A stretch of DNA of 64,000 bases from Lysinibacillus antri (GCF_003977595.1 NZ_RYYR01000007.1:1-64000); one strand, 5' to 3'. Positions 14,972-24,655 are shown, counted from the first letter of the stretch. Translations and numbers: made by a program. The notes: generated from the letters alone by a model not told the origin.

Positions 14972-16279
14972 TTATTTTTTTGTAACGAGGTGAATAATCC
15001 ACCCGATCACTAGACCTACTAATGCTGGTACTAGCCAACCAACGTTTTGTTCATACAATGGTAAAGCACTTAACACATTTTCATAAGCTGGAATTTTAAT
15101 ACCAGTAGTTTTAATTCCGTCATATAAACTCACTAGAGCAGTTGCGATTAATGCAAGGCTATAAACGATCGGTCTGCGGTCAAATAATTGATCGAATAAC
15201 ACTAAGAACATTAACACAATGGCAATCGGATAGATGAACATTAAAACTGGTAATGTAATTGAAATTAACTTCGAAAGACCAAAGTTTGAAATAACAAAAC
15301 TAAATACCGTAAAGATCACCGCTAATGTTTTGTAAGAAAAACGTGGGAACAGTTTATGGAAATACGTAGCGTTTGCAGAAACTAACCCAACTGCTGTTGT
15401 AATACAAGCTAAAATGATAACTAACGATAAAATGATATTCCCCGCACTGCCGTAAAGAATTCGTGCTGATTGAGCAATGATACTTGCTCCATCTCCAATA
15501 TAGCCAATCTTATCTGTACTTGTCGCTCCGATATATTCTAACGAAATGTAAACAAAAGCTAGTCCAAGTGCAGCAACGATACCTGAGAAGATTGTAATGG
15601 TTACTTGTTTCGCACGATCTGTAATCCCTTTTGCTTGCAACGATTGTACGATGACAATCCCAAATACAAGAGAAGCTAATACATCCATTGTTAAATACCC
15701 TTGAATAAAGCTTTCTGAAAAGGCATTTGTTACATAAACCCCATGAGGCTCACCGAATTCACCCATTGGATTAATAAAAGCTTTAATTGCTAGTAACGTA
15801 ATAACAATTAAAAGTGCCGGCGTTAAAATTTTCCCAATACGGTCTACTAACTTTGTAGGGTTTAACGATAAGTAGAGCACGATCGTGAAAAAGATTAGGG
15901 AAGCAATAAATAACGGAATCCAACTTGATTGTGAAGATTCTGACAAAAATGGTGCGATTCCAATCTCATATGTCACAGCCCCTGTACGAGGGATGGCAAA
16001 AAGTGGCCCAATTGATAAATAAATTACTGCAGTAAAAATAGCGCTAAATACTGGGTGGATACGATTCGCAACAATTTGCAAATCCCCTCCATTTTTCGCC
16101 ACTGCAATAATCCCGATTAATGGTAACCCAACTCCTGTAATTAAAAAGCCTATAATGGAAGGTAAAAATTCCGTTCCTGCGTTTTGGCCTAATTCGGGTG
16201 GGAAGATGATATTCCCTGCACCTAGGAATAAAGCGAAGAGCATAAATCCTACTGCAAGATTTTCTTTGATGAACTGCAT
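14972..16279 (-). CDS. brnQ: Branched-chain amino acid transport protein BrnQ
   Basis: The 435-residue protein has about twelve membrane helices and the LIVCS-family start (GFMLFALFLGAGNIIFPPELG). BrnQ carriers import Leu, Ile and Val with sodium or protons. Length and hydrophobic profile are complete. No T-box or CodY-type element was recognised in the upstream 250 bp. It is followed by the LCP gene on the same strand. Confidence 0.92.
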   Translation of the reverse strand: MQFIKENLAVGFMLFALFLGAGNIIFPPELGQNAGTEFLPSIIGFLITGVGLPLIGIIAVAKNGGDLQIVANRIHPVFSAIFTAVIYLSIGPLFAIPRTGAVTYEIGIAPFLSESSQSSWIPLFIASLIFFTIVLYLSLNPTKLVDRIGKILTPALLIVITLLAIKAFINPMGEFGEPHGVYVTNAFSESFIQGYLTMDVLASLVFGIVIVQSLQAKGITDRAKQVTITIFSGIVAALGLAFVYISLEYIGATSTDKIGYIGDGASIIAQSARILYGSAGNIILSLVIILACITTAVGLVSANATYFHKLFPRFSYKTLAVIFTVFSFVISNFGLSKLISITLPVLMFIYPIAIVLMFLVLFDQLFDRRPIVYSLALIATALVSLYDGIKTTGIKIPAYENVLSALPLYEQNVGWLVPALVGLVIGWIIHLVTKK

Positions 16280-16533
16280 AAAATTCCCTATTCCTTTCTA
16301 ATTTGAAAAGCAAAAACTTTCAAAAAATAATAATTATTTGTGTTCACACAAATGTGAATTGTATCACAAATTACTCAAGAATCAAATAGTATATTCATAT
16401 TCTTTACATTCTTTTGTCGAAATATTGATAAATTCGTAAAAAAGTTTTTGTAAACAACATATTGTGTGCTGTCGAAATAATTATTAAGATGGTAATATAG
16501 GAAACTTTTTCACTGAAAGGGTGAATTCAACAT

Positions 16534-17499
16534 ATGAAACACAACAAAAAATTACTCCTACTTGCATCAACGGTTATTGCAACATCTGTTCTAGCAGCAC
16601 CCATTGCTGAAGCTTCTACATATGTAGTTGGTAAAGGTGATACATTAACGAAAATTGCAAAAACGAATAGTACAACGGTGGAAAAGATCAAAGAATGGAA
16701 TCAATTAAACAATGACTTAATTTTTGTTGGCCAAAAGCTAGCATTGTCGGCTACAAAAGTAGAGCAATCGCCTAAGCCTGCGAAGCCTCAGACAAAGCCA
16801 ATAAAAGTGGTATCGGTGACGACTCAACAATCCGCGACCGAATCTAAAATTTCCCAATATCAAGTAGAAAAAGGGGACACATTAACGAAGATTGCGAATA
16901 AATTTTCGATTAATGTAGCAGAATTGAAAAAATTGAATAACTTAGCTTCTGACAAAATCTTTGTTGGCCAAACATTACGCATTGACAAAAACGTACAAGA
17001 AGTAGGGGAACCAGTAAAAGAATTTTCGAGTGATGTTGTGAAGGAAACAGATCAACAAATCGATAAACAATTACTAAAGGAAAAGCCGGTGTTAGCAGCT
17101 CCTTCTGTTGTAGGACAAGCTTCATATGCAAAAGTAATCAGTTTAGCTAGCGAATTAATGGGCATCCCATATCAATATGGTGGCAATACTCCTGAAGGTT
17201 TTGATTGTAGCGGCTTTGTTCGCTATGTCTTTTCTAATGCAGGAGTCGACATTGCTCGTAAAAGTAGTAAAGACTACTTTTTAAATGATACAACACTAGT
17301 AGAAACGCCAGTCGCTGGAGATGTGGTGTTCTTTAAGGATACGTATATTGCAGGCATTTCACATATGGGCATCTATTTAGGTGATGGTGCCTTCATCCAT
17401 GCAGGAACTAATGGTGTGGAGCTATCAAAATTAGAGTATGAGTATTGGGATACACGTTTTGTCGCATTTAAACGATTTAATCAATTCATTACAAAGTAG
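16534..17499 (+). CDS. Secreted NlpC/P60 endopeptidase with two LysM domains
   Basis: The 321-residue product has a signal peptide (ending near AEAST), LysM repeat 1 (about residues 29-72; [14 protein letters not shown]), a linker rich in Pro and Lys, LysM repeat 2 (about 109-152; [14 protein letters not shown]) and an NlpC/P60 domain (about 200-320). Catalytic Cys in GFDCSGF, His in SHMGIYLG and a second His in FIHAGT are present. The layout is that of LytE/CwlS-type D,L-endopeptidases that act in growth or separation of cells. Confidence 0.92.
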   Translation: MKHNKKLLLLASTVIATSVLAAPIAEASTYVVGKGDTLTKIAKTNSTTVEKIKEWNQLNNDLIFVGQKLALSATKVEQSPKPAKPQTKPIKVVSVTTQQSATESKISQYQVEKGDTLTKIANKFSINVAELKKLNNLASDKIFVGQTLRIDKNVQEVGEPVKEFSSDVVKETDQQIDKQLLKEKPVLAAPSVVGQASYAKVISLASELMGIPYQYGGNTPEGFDCSGFVRYVFSNAGVDIARKSSKDYFLNDTTLVETPVAGDVVFFKDTYIAGISHMGIYLGDGAFIHAGTNGVELSKLEYEYWDTRFVAFKRFNQFITK

Positions 17500-17550
17500 A
17501 TTAATAGATTTTCAGCGAAATTATATCATTAGAAGCATAGCATTCTGGAG

Positions 17551-17613
17551 AACCTCTTTCTGTGCATAATAGGTCGAAAATATGATACTTTCGACTAATA
17601 AGAGGGAGTTTTG
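17551..17613 (+). terminator. Long hairpin/terminator after the LysM hydrolase
   Basis: CCTCTT/AAGAGG forms the outer stem and GTCGAAA/TTTCGAC the inner stem, followed by GAGTTTTGTATT. The remaining 250 bp up to the next gene are AT-rich and show no frame. Confidence 0.55.
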
Positions 17614-17868
17614 TATTACAAATGTTACAAAAAACTGCTTGTACAAATTACGAGCTTTTCAGAAGTAATTTTACAAAATAAAAGATTATAAATTGGAATG
17701 TTAGGAAAACCTTGGTATAACTGTATTTCTAGCAATATCCAATACTATGAAATTTATCAAACTATGTAATTTCTTTGTTATTAAACTGTAATGTTATAGA
17801 ACAATATATCGTGTTACTCTATTAATAGATAACTTTTCAGATAATTCGTTATATGTTGGAGGGACACG

Positions 17869-18369
17869 ATGAAATATAGCAAGCACATTCGACAATTCGT
17901 ACTAGCATCTATAGCAGGATTCGCCATATACTTTTCACCAATCGTAACAGAAAATACATACGCAGCAGAAGAAGAAATCACTTCTGCAGAATTACAAGAA
18001 ACGGCAAAACAATACTTAGGTGTTCCTTATCGTTATGGCGGCACAAGTACAAGTGGTTTTGATTGTTCAGGATTTGTTTTAACGGTTTATAAAGGCCTTG
18101 GCGTCAACTTACCACGCACATCATCATCTATGTATAATGTAGGTGATAAAGTAGCAAAAGAAGACTTACAACCAGGCGATTTAGTATTCTTCAATACATC
18201 TGGCCGTGGAATTTCCCATGTAGGCATTTATTATGGCAATGGCAAATTCATTCATTCACAAACAGGTCAAGGTGTTAGCATTACAGACATCAATGATAAA
18301 TGGTACTGGGGAGACCGTTACGTAGGTGCAAAACGTGTATCAGATATTCAATTAGTCGCAAAAAACTAA
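17869..18369 (+). CDS. Small secreted NlpC/P60 endopeptidase
   Basis: The 166-residue product has a signal peptide (ending near TYAAEEE) and a single NlpC/P60 domain (about residues 40-155). Catalytic Cys in GFDCSGF, His in SHVGIYYG and His in FIHSQT are present. There is no LysM, SLH or SH3 anchor, so it may act as a freely diffusing enzyme or rely on a partner. Its catalytic domain resembles that of the SLH-bearing enzyme at 8962 (LVFFNTSGRG is identical in both), which suggests duplication with domain loss. GGAGGG precedes the ATG. Confidence 0.92.
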   Translation: MKYSKHIRQFVLASIAGFAIYFSPIVTENTYAAEEEITSAELQETAKQYLGVPYRYGGTSTSGFDCSGFVLTVYKGLGVNLPRTSSSMYNVGDKVAKEDLQPGDLVFFNTSGRGISHVGIYYGNGKFIHSQTGQGVSITDINDKWYWGDRYVGAKRVSDIQLVAKN

Positions 18370-18378
18370 TCTTATAGA

Positions 18379-18425
18379 AAAAGTGTAGATGGAGACAACA
18401 ATTTGTCTTTATCTACACTTTTTTT
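18379..18425 (+). terminator. Strong rho-independent terminator
   Basis: AAGTGTAGAT and ATCTACACTT pair perfectly around a 20-base loop, which itself contains GACAA/TTGTC, and the stem is followed by seven T. Confidence 0.9.
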
Positions 18426-18442
18426 GTTTGGGGAGGGGTTAT

Positions 18443-18547
18443 TATTAGCCAAACTTGGGTCGATATTAGCCAAATCACTGGGGTTATTAGTCAAACTAGT
18501 GACAATATTAGCCAAAGTAGGCAGAATATTAGCCAATCAAGTATCAT
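18443..18547 (+). repeat. 21-bp tandem repeat array (TATTAGCCAAA family)
   Basis: Five units start at 18443, 18464, 18485, 18506 and 18527, an exact 21-bp spacing. The core TATTAG(C/T)CAA(A/T) is conserved and the other ten positions vary freely. The array lies between convergent genes and between two terminators, the same kind of setting as the 20-bp array at 12241. Confidence 0.85.
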
Positions 18548-18552
18548 CCCAT

Positions 18553-18592
18553 AAAAAAGCGCTATGACTTAAGCAATTTCTAAGTCATAGCG
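18553..18592 (-). terminator. Terminator of the secA2-slaP unit
   Basis: CGCTATGACTTA and TAAGTCATAGCG form a perfect 12-bp stem. Read on the minus strand it is followed by a T run (plus-strand AAAAAA). Confidence 0.88.
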
Positions 18593-18608
18593 TCCTACAT
18601 TTTATATT

Positions 18609-19508
18609 CTATTGCACAACTCTAGCTGTCCAGCGGGAGAAGTCTGCATCTTCTGCGTTTACTAATTCTGCTGGGAAGATGAATGTCCAAGGTTTCGTTG
18701 AGTTTGGTTGCACTGTTAGAACAGGATCTAATTTAAACGAACCTTTTGCAATCATTTTTCCATTTGCATCGATAATTTCAAGTGGCAATTGCTCTAAATT
18801 GATTGCTTTGTCGTTACCGTTACGAATGAATACAGAGGCATGTAAGCTTTTGTCGTCTTGTAACTTCGCTTGTAAGCCTGTAAAGTTCACTTCTTTTTTA
18901 CCTAGCTTCGGTAAGTCTTTTACGATTTTTTCTAATGCATCTTGTTGTTCTTGTGGCAGTTGTTTTTTCCAAGTATCATCTAAATCTAATTGATGTCCTC
19001 GTAAAGAAATTAAGTTAAAGGCAATTTTCCAACCTTCTTCTGGTACTTCCTCTGCATCAATCGAATTTTTATCGAACGTAAATACCCATGGGCGAGCACT
19101 TTCTGCAGGGATTTGGCCAAGCTCTTTGAAGTTAAAAGCTTTGGATGCTAAACGTTTTTCATCTTTATCTAATAAAATTAATTCGATGTCCCCAAGCTCG
19201 ATCGGTTGTGGTAAAGATGAACGGAAGAACGCTTTTACATGCCACGCGCCGTTACGAGCATCTTCTTCGATACTGATTGCCGCTAGCGATAATTGATTTG
19301 GTTTTAATGGTTCTAATTCATTCGCTAAGAAGCGGAATACATATTGTTGTTCTTGTGGTACATTCCACTCTGGATGGAAAGATAACTTAGTTACGACTTC
19401 TTTCCCTGCACTGGCATCTTTCTTAGAACCTTGTACTAGTTCTTTAGAATCAATTGCACTATCTTTTCCGACTTTATCTGTTTTCTTGAAAAAATCAAAA
19501 ATACCCAT
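18609..19508 (-). CDS. slaP: SlaP, accessory Sec system S-layer assembly protein
   Basis: The 299-residue protein starts MGIFDFFKK, has no signal peptide and holds two related SLAP-type repeats (about residues 45-165 and 200-298), each ending near P-W-x-F-x-F (PWVFTFDK, PWTFIFPA). SlaP works in the cytoplasm with SecA2 in export of S-layer proteins in Bacillus anthracis. The ATG is 3 bp from the secA2 stop codon, so translation is probably coupled. Family assignment rests on the repeats plus this neighbour. Confidence 0.85.
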   Translation of the reverse strand: MGIFDFFKKTDKVGKDSAIDSKELVQGSKKDASAGKEVVTKLSFHPEWNVPQEQQYVFRFLANELEPLKPNQLSLAAISIEEDARNGAWHVKAFFRSSLPQPIELGDIELILLDKDEKRLASKAFNFKELGQIPAESARPWVFTFDKNSIDAEEVPEEGWKIAFNLISLRGHQLDLDDTWKKQLPQEQQDALEKIVKDLPKLGKKEVNFTGLQAKLQDDKSLHASVFIRNGNDKAINLEQLPLEIIDANGKMIAKGSFKLDPVLTVQPNSTKPWTFIFPAELVNAEDADFSRWTARVVQ

Positions 19509-19511
19509 TGT

Positions 19512-21878
19512 TTATTGTTCCCCCTGTTCCTGATTAGCAAGCGACTTCATAAAGCTGACTAATTCGACTACGATTGAACGGCGTAATTCTTGGTAGTTTT
19601 TACCGAATAATTCAAGTCCTTCACGTTCATAAATGCGCATTGGATCTTCTTGTTGGTAATGACGTAAGCCAATGCCTTCTTTTAAATGCGCCATTTGTTC
19701 TAAATGTTTTACCCACATCGAATCAATATAACGTAACATAACACGTGGAATAATAGACATCACTTGTTCGTTTTGCTCGAAGCTTTCCACTGTTTCGAGT
19801 AATTCATCGATAGAAGGTTGCATTGCCTCTAAAATACGTTTTACCTTTGTTTCTTCACGATTTACTGTGACTGGTGTTAAGAATAGGGAATTCACTGTAT
19901 GTTCCATTTTATCGAAGTCCCATTCAAGTGGATCTACCTCTTCTGGTGCATTATCACGAACAGCAAAATCGACTGTTTCTACTGTCATTGTTTTTAATTG
20001 TTTAATGATGTCGTTACCTTCTAATACGCCATCACGAAGATTGTAAATAACGCGACGTTGGTCATTGATTACATCATCCAGTTTTAAATTGTATTCACGC
20101 ATGGAGAAGTGTGCACCTTCCACAATGCGCTGCGTACGGTTAATGATTTCGTAAATATCTTTATTCGTAATTCGACCGATGTCATCAACTTGCATTTTGC
20201 TTTGGAATTTTTCTACATCTTCTTTCGCAAAACGACGGAACATATCATCTTGGATGGAAATAATAAATCGGCTTTCTCCTGGGTCACCCTGTCGACCAGA
20301 ACGACCACGTAATTGATTATCGACGCGGCGACTTTCATGTTTTTCGGTACCGATTACATAAAGTCCTCCTAGTTCGTCTACACCTTCACCAAGAACGATG
20401 TCAGTACCACGACCAGCCATGTTTGTTGCAACGGTAATGCGGCCTTTTTGACCTGCTTCCGAAATTAATTCAACTTCTTGCTCAACCGTTTTCGCGTTTA
20501 ATAATTGGTAAGGTAAACCATATTTATCTAAACATTTTGCTACTTTTTCTGATTGTAAGATAGAAGTTGTGCCAATTAATACCGGTTGTCCTAAATCATG
20601 ACGACGGGAAGCTTCTTGTGCGACATATTCGTATTTTGCTTCGATTGTGTTAAATACGATATCCTGTTGGTCCATACGAATACGTGGACGGTTTGTCGGG
20701 ATTTGAATAACACTCATTCCATATACTTCTTGGAATTCTTTTTCTTGCGTTTTCCCTGTACCTGTCATCCCTGATAACATCGGATACATACGGAAGTAGT
20801 TTTGAATGGTAACTTGTGCTTGTGCTTTATTTTCTTCTGTGATCGTAACGCCTTCTTTTGCTTCAAGCGCTTGGTGTAAGCCGTCTGACAGAGAACGACC
20901 TTCCAAAATACGACCAGTAAACATATCAACTAATTCAATTTTGTCTTCTTTTACAATATAATCGACATCGCGTTCGAACATCACATGCGCACGAACTGCC
21001 TGGATTACATAATGGTAAAGCGTTTGGTGTTCTAATTCATAAAGGTTATCTACACCAAATGCAGCTTCTACTTTTTCGATCCCCTGATCAGTTAGAGAAG
21101 TTGCCTTTGTTTCATCATCGAAATCATAATCTTCATCTTTTTTGAAACGTTTTGCAAGAACTGCAGCAATGCGGTGTAGCTCTTCATTGGCACTCATTTT
21201 CCCGGCAATAATTAACGGCGTTTTTGCTTCGTCAATTAATACGGAGTCCACTTCATCAATAATCGCGAAATGATATGGACGTTGAACTTTATCTGCAATG
21301 GAATGAGCCATATTGTCACGTAAGTAATCAAATCCAAACTCAGTACCTACTCCATATGTAATGTCCGCATTGTATGCTTGTTTCTTTTGGTCAGGTTCCA
21401 TCATCGGTACGTTTAAGCCAACTGTTAAGCCTAAAAAACGGTGAATTTGGCCAATTAGCTCAAAGTCGCGTTTTGCTAAGTAATCGTTTACTGTAATAAC
21501 GTGAACCCCTTTTCCTTCAAGGGCACGAACGTATGATGGTAGGGAAGCAACTAATGTTTTCCCTTCACCTGTAGGCATTTCGGCAATGTTTCCTTCTGTT
21601 AGAACAAGACCGCCAATTAATTGCACGTCGAAATGACGCATATTTAATACACGCTTTGACGCCTCACGCACAACGGCAAATGCATCAGGGATAATATTGA
21701 CAATATCTTCACCATTTTCAATACGTTCTTTAAATGTGAGCGTCATATTACGTAATTCATCGTCTGTCATCGATGAGTATGTAGTTTCAAGACCATTAAT
21801 TTTATCAACTATTTTGTAGTATCTTTTTAATTCTCGAGCACTCGTTTTTTCTTTGTTACGACTAAAAATTGAGAACAT
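19512..21878 (-). CDS. secA2: Accessory Sec translocase ATPase SecA2
   Basis: The 788-residue protein has the full SecA core: Walker A in AEMPTGEGKTLVA (about residues 95-107), DEAD-type IIDEVDSVL, the preprotein cross-linking region, the second RecA fold (TNMAGRGTDIVLG, RGRSGRQGDPG) and helical wing and scaffold. It ends shortly after the scaffold and lacks the Cys-rich zinc-binding C-terminus of housekeeping SecA. That absence and the slaP gene directly behind it identify it as SecA2. It would power export of a subset of surface proteins through SecYEG. AAAGGAG lies ahead of the ATG. Confidence 0.92.
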   Translation of the reverse strand: MFSIFSRNKEKTSARELKRYYKIVDKINGLETTYSSMTDDELRNMTLTFKERIENGEDIVNIIPDAFAVVREASKRVLNMRHFDVQLIGGLVLTEGNIAEMPTGEGKTLVASLPSYVRALEGKGVHVITVNDYLAKRDFELIGQIHRFLGLTVGLNVPMMEPDQKKQAYNADITYGVGTEFGFDYLRDNMAHSIADKVQRPYHFAIIDEVDSVLIDEAKTPLIIAGKMSANEELHRIAAVLAKRFKKDEDYDFDDETKATSLTDQGIEKVEAAFGVDNLYELEHQTLYHYVIQAVRAHVMFERDVDYIVKEDKIELVDMFTGRILEGRSLSDGLHQALEAKEGVTITEENKAQAQVTIQNYFRMYPMLSGMTGTGKTQEKEFQEVYGMSVIQIPTNRPRIRMDQQDIVFNTIEAKYEYVAQEASRRHDLGQPVLIGTTSILQSEKVAKCLDKYGLPYQLLNAKTVEQEVELISEAGQKGRITVATNMAGRGTDIVLGEGVDELGGLYVIGTEKHESRRVDNQLRGRSGRQGDPGESRFIISIQDDMFRRFAKEDVEKFQSKMQVDDIGRITNKDIYEIINRTQRIVEGAHFSMREYNLKLDDVINDQRRVIYNLRDGVLEGNDIIKQLKTMTVETVDFAVRDNAPEEVDPLEWDFDKMEHTVNSLFLTPVTVNREETKVKRILEAMQPSIDELLETVESFEQNEQVMSIIPRVMLRYIDSMWVKHLEQMAHLKEGIGLRHYQQEDPMRIYEREGLELFGKNYQELRRSIVVELVSFMKSLANQEQGEQ

Positions 21879-22149
21879 GATTTTACGCTCCTTTAAAAAT
21901 TGCCTATATATGTAGACACTTAGTTATTCTATCAAACTTTTGCTGGTATGACTACTTAAGGAGAGGGAAAACTATGGTACAAAGAATATTCGGTTTGGAA
22001 ACGCTTACTCTTTGTGATATACAAATTTAACAAAATTATATTAATTGTTTTGATTTTGTAACCCAAGACCCTCTATACTTTTCAATTTTGTTCATGTTAT
22101 ACTTAGACTGGTTTATCGTGTATATATTTTATTTTTGAGGAGGAGAGAC

Positions 22150-23211
22150 ATGCTTTACGTGTCTTTAATCGTGGCGTTTCTTGCGTCAATTTTAGTGACT
22201 CCGTTAGTAAAGCGATTAGCATTTCGTATTGGAGCAGTCGATGCACCCAATTATCGAAAAGTCCATTCGCGCATCATGCCACGACTAGGTGGTTTAGCTA
22301 TATTTATTGCTTTTGTTATTGGATTTTTGATTTTAACACCGGATACGCCAAAAAATGAATCACCATATATGTCTTTAGCAATTATTTTAGGAGCGACAGT
22401 CATTGTCATTACAGGTATTCTGGATGATATGTATGAAATCTCTGCTAAAGCCAAAATGATAGGTCAATTAGTTGCCGCATTAATTATTGTCTTTTTCGGT
22501 GGCATCCAAATTGAATTCATTAACCTTCCATTTGGTGGTGAGTTAGACTTCGGATTTTTAAGTATACCGTTCACAATTTTGTGGATTGTCGGTATTACAA
22601 ATGCCATTAACCTAATTGATGGTTTAGATGGACTTGCTGCAGGTGTTTCAACAATTGCGTTAATCACACTCGCTTGCATGGCCTTCTTATTAGGGAATAC
22701 GTTCGTTGTGGCAACTGCAGCGATTTTAGCATGTAGCACAATCGGATTCTTATTCTACAATTTCCACCCAGCGAAAATATTTATGGGTGATACGGGAGCT
22801 CTTTTCCTTGGCTTTATGATCGCGGTTATGTCGCTGTTAGGTTTTAAAGGAGTAACGGTATTTTCATTTATTATCCCAGTTATTATGCTAGGTGTACCAA
22901 TTTCTGATACATTTTTTGCAATCGTTCGTCGCTTACGAAACAAACAAAAATGGTCAGATCCAGACAAATCGCACTTACATCACCGTTTAATTGATATCGG
23001 CTTTTCACATCGTCAAACGGTTTTAATCATCTATGCAATCGCTGCATTATTTGGACTAGCTGCCATCACAATTTCGGTTTCGACTTTATGGGGTGCTATT
23101 CTTCTAAGTACGGTCGTGGTTGTAGCCATCGAATTGTTCGTCGAAATGATTGGACTAGCTGGCAAAAATTACAAGCCTTTATTGAACATTGTGCGGATAT
23201 TTAATAAGTAA
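22150..23211 (+). CDS. tagO: TagO-type undecaprenyl-phosphate GlcNAc-1-phosphate transferase
   Basis: This 353-residue membrane protein has about ten to eleven helices and the MraY/WecA signature: PRLGGLAIF, ITGILDDMYEIS, NLIDGLDGLAAG and FMGDTGALFLGF, including the Asp residues that bind Mg. TagO starts wall teichoic acid or secondary wall polymer synthesis by moving GlcNAc-1-phosphate to undecaprenyl phosphate. GAGGAGGAG precedes the ATG at 22150. In Bacillus tagO lies near LCP genes and degSU, as here. The polymer would anchor the SLH proteins of this region (inference). Confidence 0.9.
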   Translation: MLYVSLIVAFLASILVTPLVKRLAFRIGAVDAPNYRKVHSRIMPRLGGLAIFIAFVIGFLILTPDTPKNESPYMSLAIILGATVIVITGILDDMYEISAKAKMIGQLVAALIIVFFGGIQIEFINLPFGGELDFGFLSIPFTILWIVGITNAINLIDGLDGLAAGVSTIALITLACMAFLLGNTFVVATAAILACSTIGFLFYNFHPAKIFMGDTGALFLGFMIAVMSLLGFKGVTVFSFIIPVIMLGVPISDTFFAIVRRLRNKQKWSDPDKSHLHHRLIDIGFSHRQTVLIIYAIAALFGLAAITISVSTLWGAILLSTVVVVAIELFVEMIGLAGKNYKPLLNIVRIFNK

Positions 23212-23232
23212 AAGTTAATAGTTGAATTTTCT

Positions 23233-23268
23233 AGTCACTACTTTTTTATAGGTAGTGGCTTTTATTTA
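23233..23268 (+). terminator. Terminator of tagO
   Basis: AGTCACTAC and GTAGTGGCT form a 9-bp stem (one G-U) with a T-rich loop, followed by TTTTATTTA. Confidence 0.8.
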
Positions 23269-23381
23269 TGATAAATTTAAATAAAATTAACAAATTTAAG
23301 GAAATGTATAACGGACGAATTTGTTGTGATTGGAACGGATGGAATTACATAAGAAACTCTGATAAACGGATGTGATGAGAA

Positions 23382-24185
23382 GTGGAAATAATTAAAATTC
23401 CAAAAGGGGCAGAACGTATTATTAGTACCTCTAGTAAAGGGGATCAGTCAAAATGGCATCTTCATAACCAATGGATAAAGCAAAATACAAGAGGTTATGA
23501 GGGGATTGCTGAATATGTAGCTTCGATGATTTTAGCAAACTCTACTCTTCACCCTTCAGAATATGTGAAATACACTCCATGCGAAATTATAGTTAATAGT
23601 TTTGCTACTGAGGGTTGTATATCACCTGACTTTCGTGGCAAATACGAGCAAGAAATCTCTCTGGAACGATTATTTGAGAAAAACTTTACATTAACAAGTG
23701 ATATTTTAGGGAATTCCAAGTTATCTACATCGGAAAAAGTGGCGCAAGTTATTGAAAAAGTTTATGAATTTACGGAGCTTGATATCACCCTTCCGCTTAC
23801 AAGGATGCTAGCATTTGATGCATTCATATTAAATGAAGATCGCCATACAAATAACATTTTGTTTCTTTATGATATAAAAGAGGACTCGTGGAAATTGGCC
23901 CCATTGTTTGATCATGGATTAAGTTTGCTTTCTGATATGAAAGATTACCCAAAGCATATGGACGTGGAAATTTTGAAACGAAAAGTGAAAGCGAAGCCAT
24001 TTAATTCTAGTTTTAAAAAGCAACTTGCACTGTATGATGGACCTCCGTTTATTCAGGTGGAGTCGCTGAAGCAAGCTATTCTTGCTTCACCTTATCCATT
24101 AGGTCGGATTCCCGAGCTACTTGAACTTCAGCTAAATGATCCAATGTATGAAAAGATATTGATACGAGGTGTGAACGATGATTGA
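23382..24185 (+). CDS. HipA-like kinase (stand-alone C-terminal-type domain)
   Basis: The 267-residue protein resembles the kinase C-lobe of HipA: AFDAFILNEDRHTNNILF (catalytic Asp and Asn) followed by WKLAPLFDHGLSLL (metal-binding DHG in place of DFG). It lacks most of the N-terminal half of full HipA (about 440 residues). The start is GTG after GATGAGAAG. Its end overlaps the next gene by 8 bp, so the two proteins are co-made. HipA toxins phosphorylate aminoacyl-tRNA synthetases, but the substrate here is unknown, and no HipB-type HTH gene lies beside it. It interrupts the usual tagO-to-degSU order and looks acquired. Confidence 0.75.
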   Translation: MEIIKIPKGAERIISTSSKGDQSKWHLHNQWIKQNTRGYEGIAEYVASMILANSTLHPSEYVKYTPCEIIVNSFATEGCISPDFRGKYEQEISLERLFEKNFTLTSDILGNSKLSTSEKVAQVIEKVYEFTELDITLPLTRMLAFDAFILNEDRHTNNILFLYDIKEDSWKLAPLFDHGLSLLSDMKDYPKHMDVEILKRKVKAKPFNSSFKKQLALYDGPPFIQVESLKQAILASPYPLGRIPELLELQLNDPMYEKILIRGVNDD

Positions 24186-24573
24186 TTATATGCAATTTGA
24201 TGTAATGTTGTTCGATGAGATCATTGCAACGGTGAATCTTAAGCCTAAGAATGGCGGTACCCCTTATGTAATAAATTATATTACTGGTTTTAATAAGCAA
24301 TTTTCACCCAATATGGAGGGGCATATTACGTTAGAAGAACTAGAAGCTTGGCTGAAATGGCGTGTATTCCCATCTTCACGTGTGAATGCTGACGAATTAC
24401 TTGATGCACTTGGACTCAATGCTTATAACAAGTGGGGGATCGTTCGAAAAACACATGGTGTCATGGCGGATGATGAAATTTGGTTACGATTCAAAGGTGA
24501 AACCCTGACGCATAAGGATGTTTGTTTGCGTAAGGAATTGTATTATCCAGAGGAATCGAGTATTCAGGAATAG
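24178..24573 (+). CDS. Partner protein of the HipA-like kinase (131 residues)
   Basis: The protein has no helix-turn-helix, signal peptide or membrane helix. Conserved-looking parts are WLKWRVFPSSRVNADELLDALGL and, further on, VRKTHGVMADDEIWLRFKG. From memory, small proteins with this R-x-FP-x-(S/T)R...THG pattern accompany HipA-like kinases in Firmicutes. The 8-bp overlap with the kinase gene supports joint function, perhaps as antitoxin, substrate adaptor or the missing HipA N-terminal part. No function is claimed. Confidence 0.75.
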   Translation: MIDYMQFDVMLFDEIIATVNLKPKNGGTPYVINYITGFNKQFSPNMEGHITLEELEAWLKWRVFPSSRVNADELLDALGLNAYNKWGIVRKTHGVMADDEIWLRFKGETLTHKDVCLRKELYYPEESSIQE

Positions 24574-24593
24574 CTATAAAACTCAACGCACAA

Positions 24594-24632
24594 ATGGACT
24601 GATTAGCATCATAATTAACAGTCCATTTTTTT
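24594..24632 (+). terminator. Terminator of the HipA-like pair
   Basis: ATGGACTG and CAGTCCAT form a perfect 8-bp stem with a 17-base loop, followed by seven T. Confidence 0.88.
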
Positions 24633-24655
24633 AAACAAAATCCTAATAAAAACGG

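Noticed and set aside
16280-16533. T-box or other amino-acid-sensing leader before brnQ
   Set aside because: No T-box consensus, specifier stem or terminator/antiterminator pair was found in the gap.
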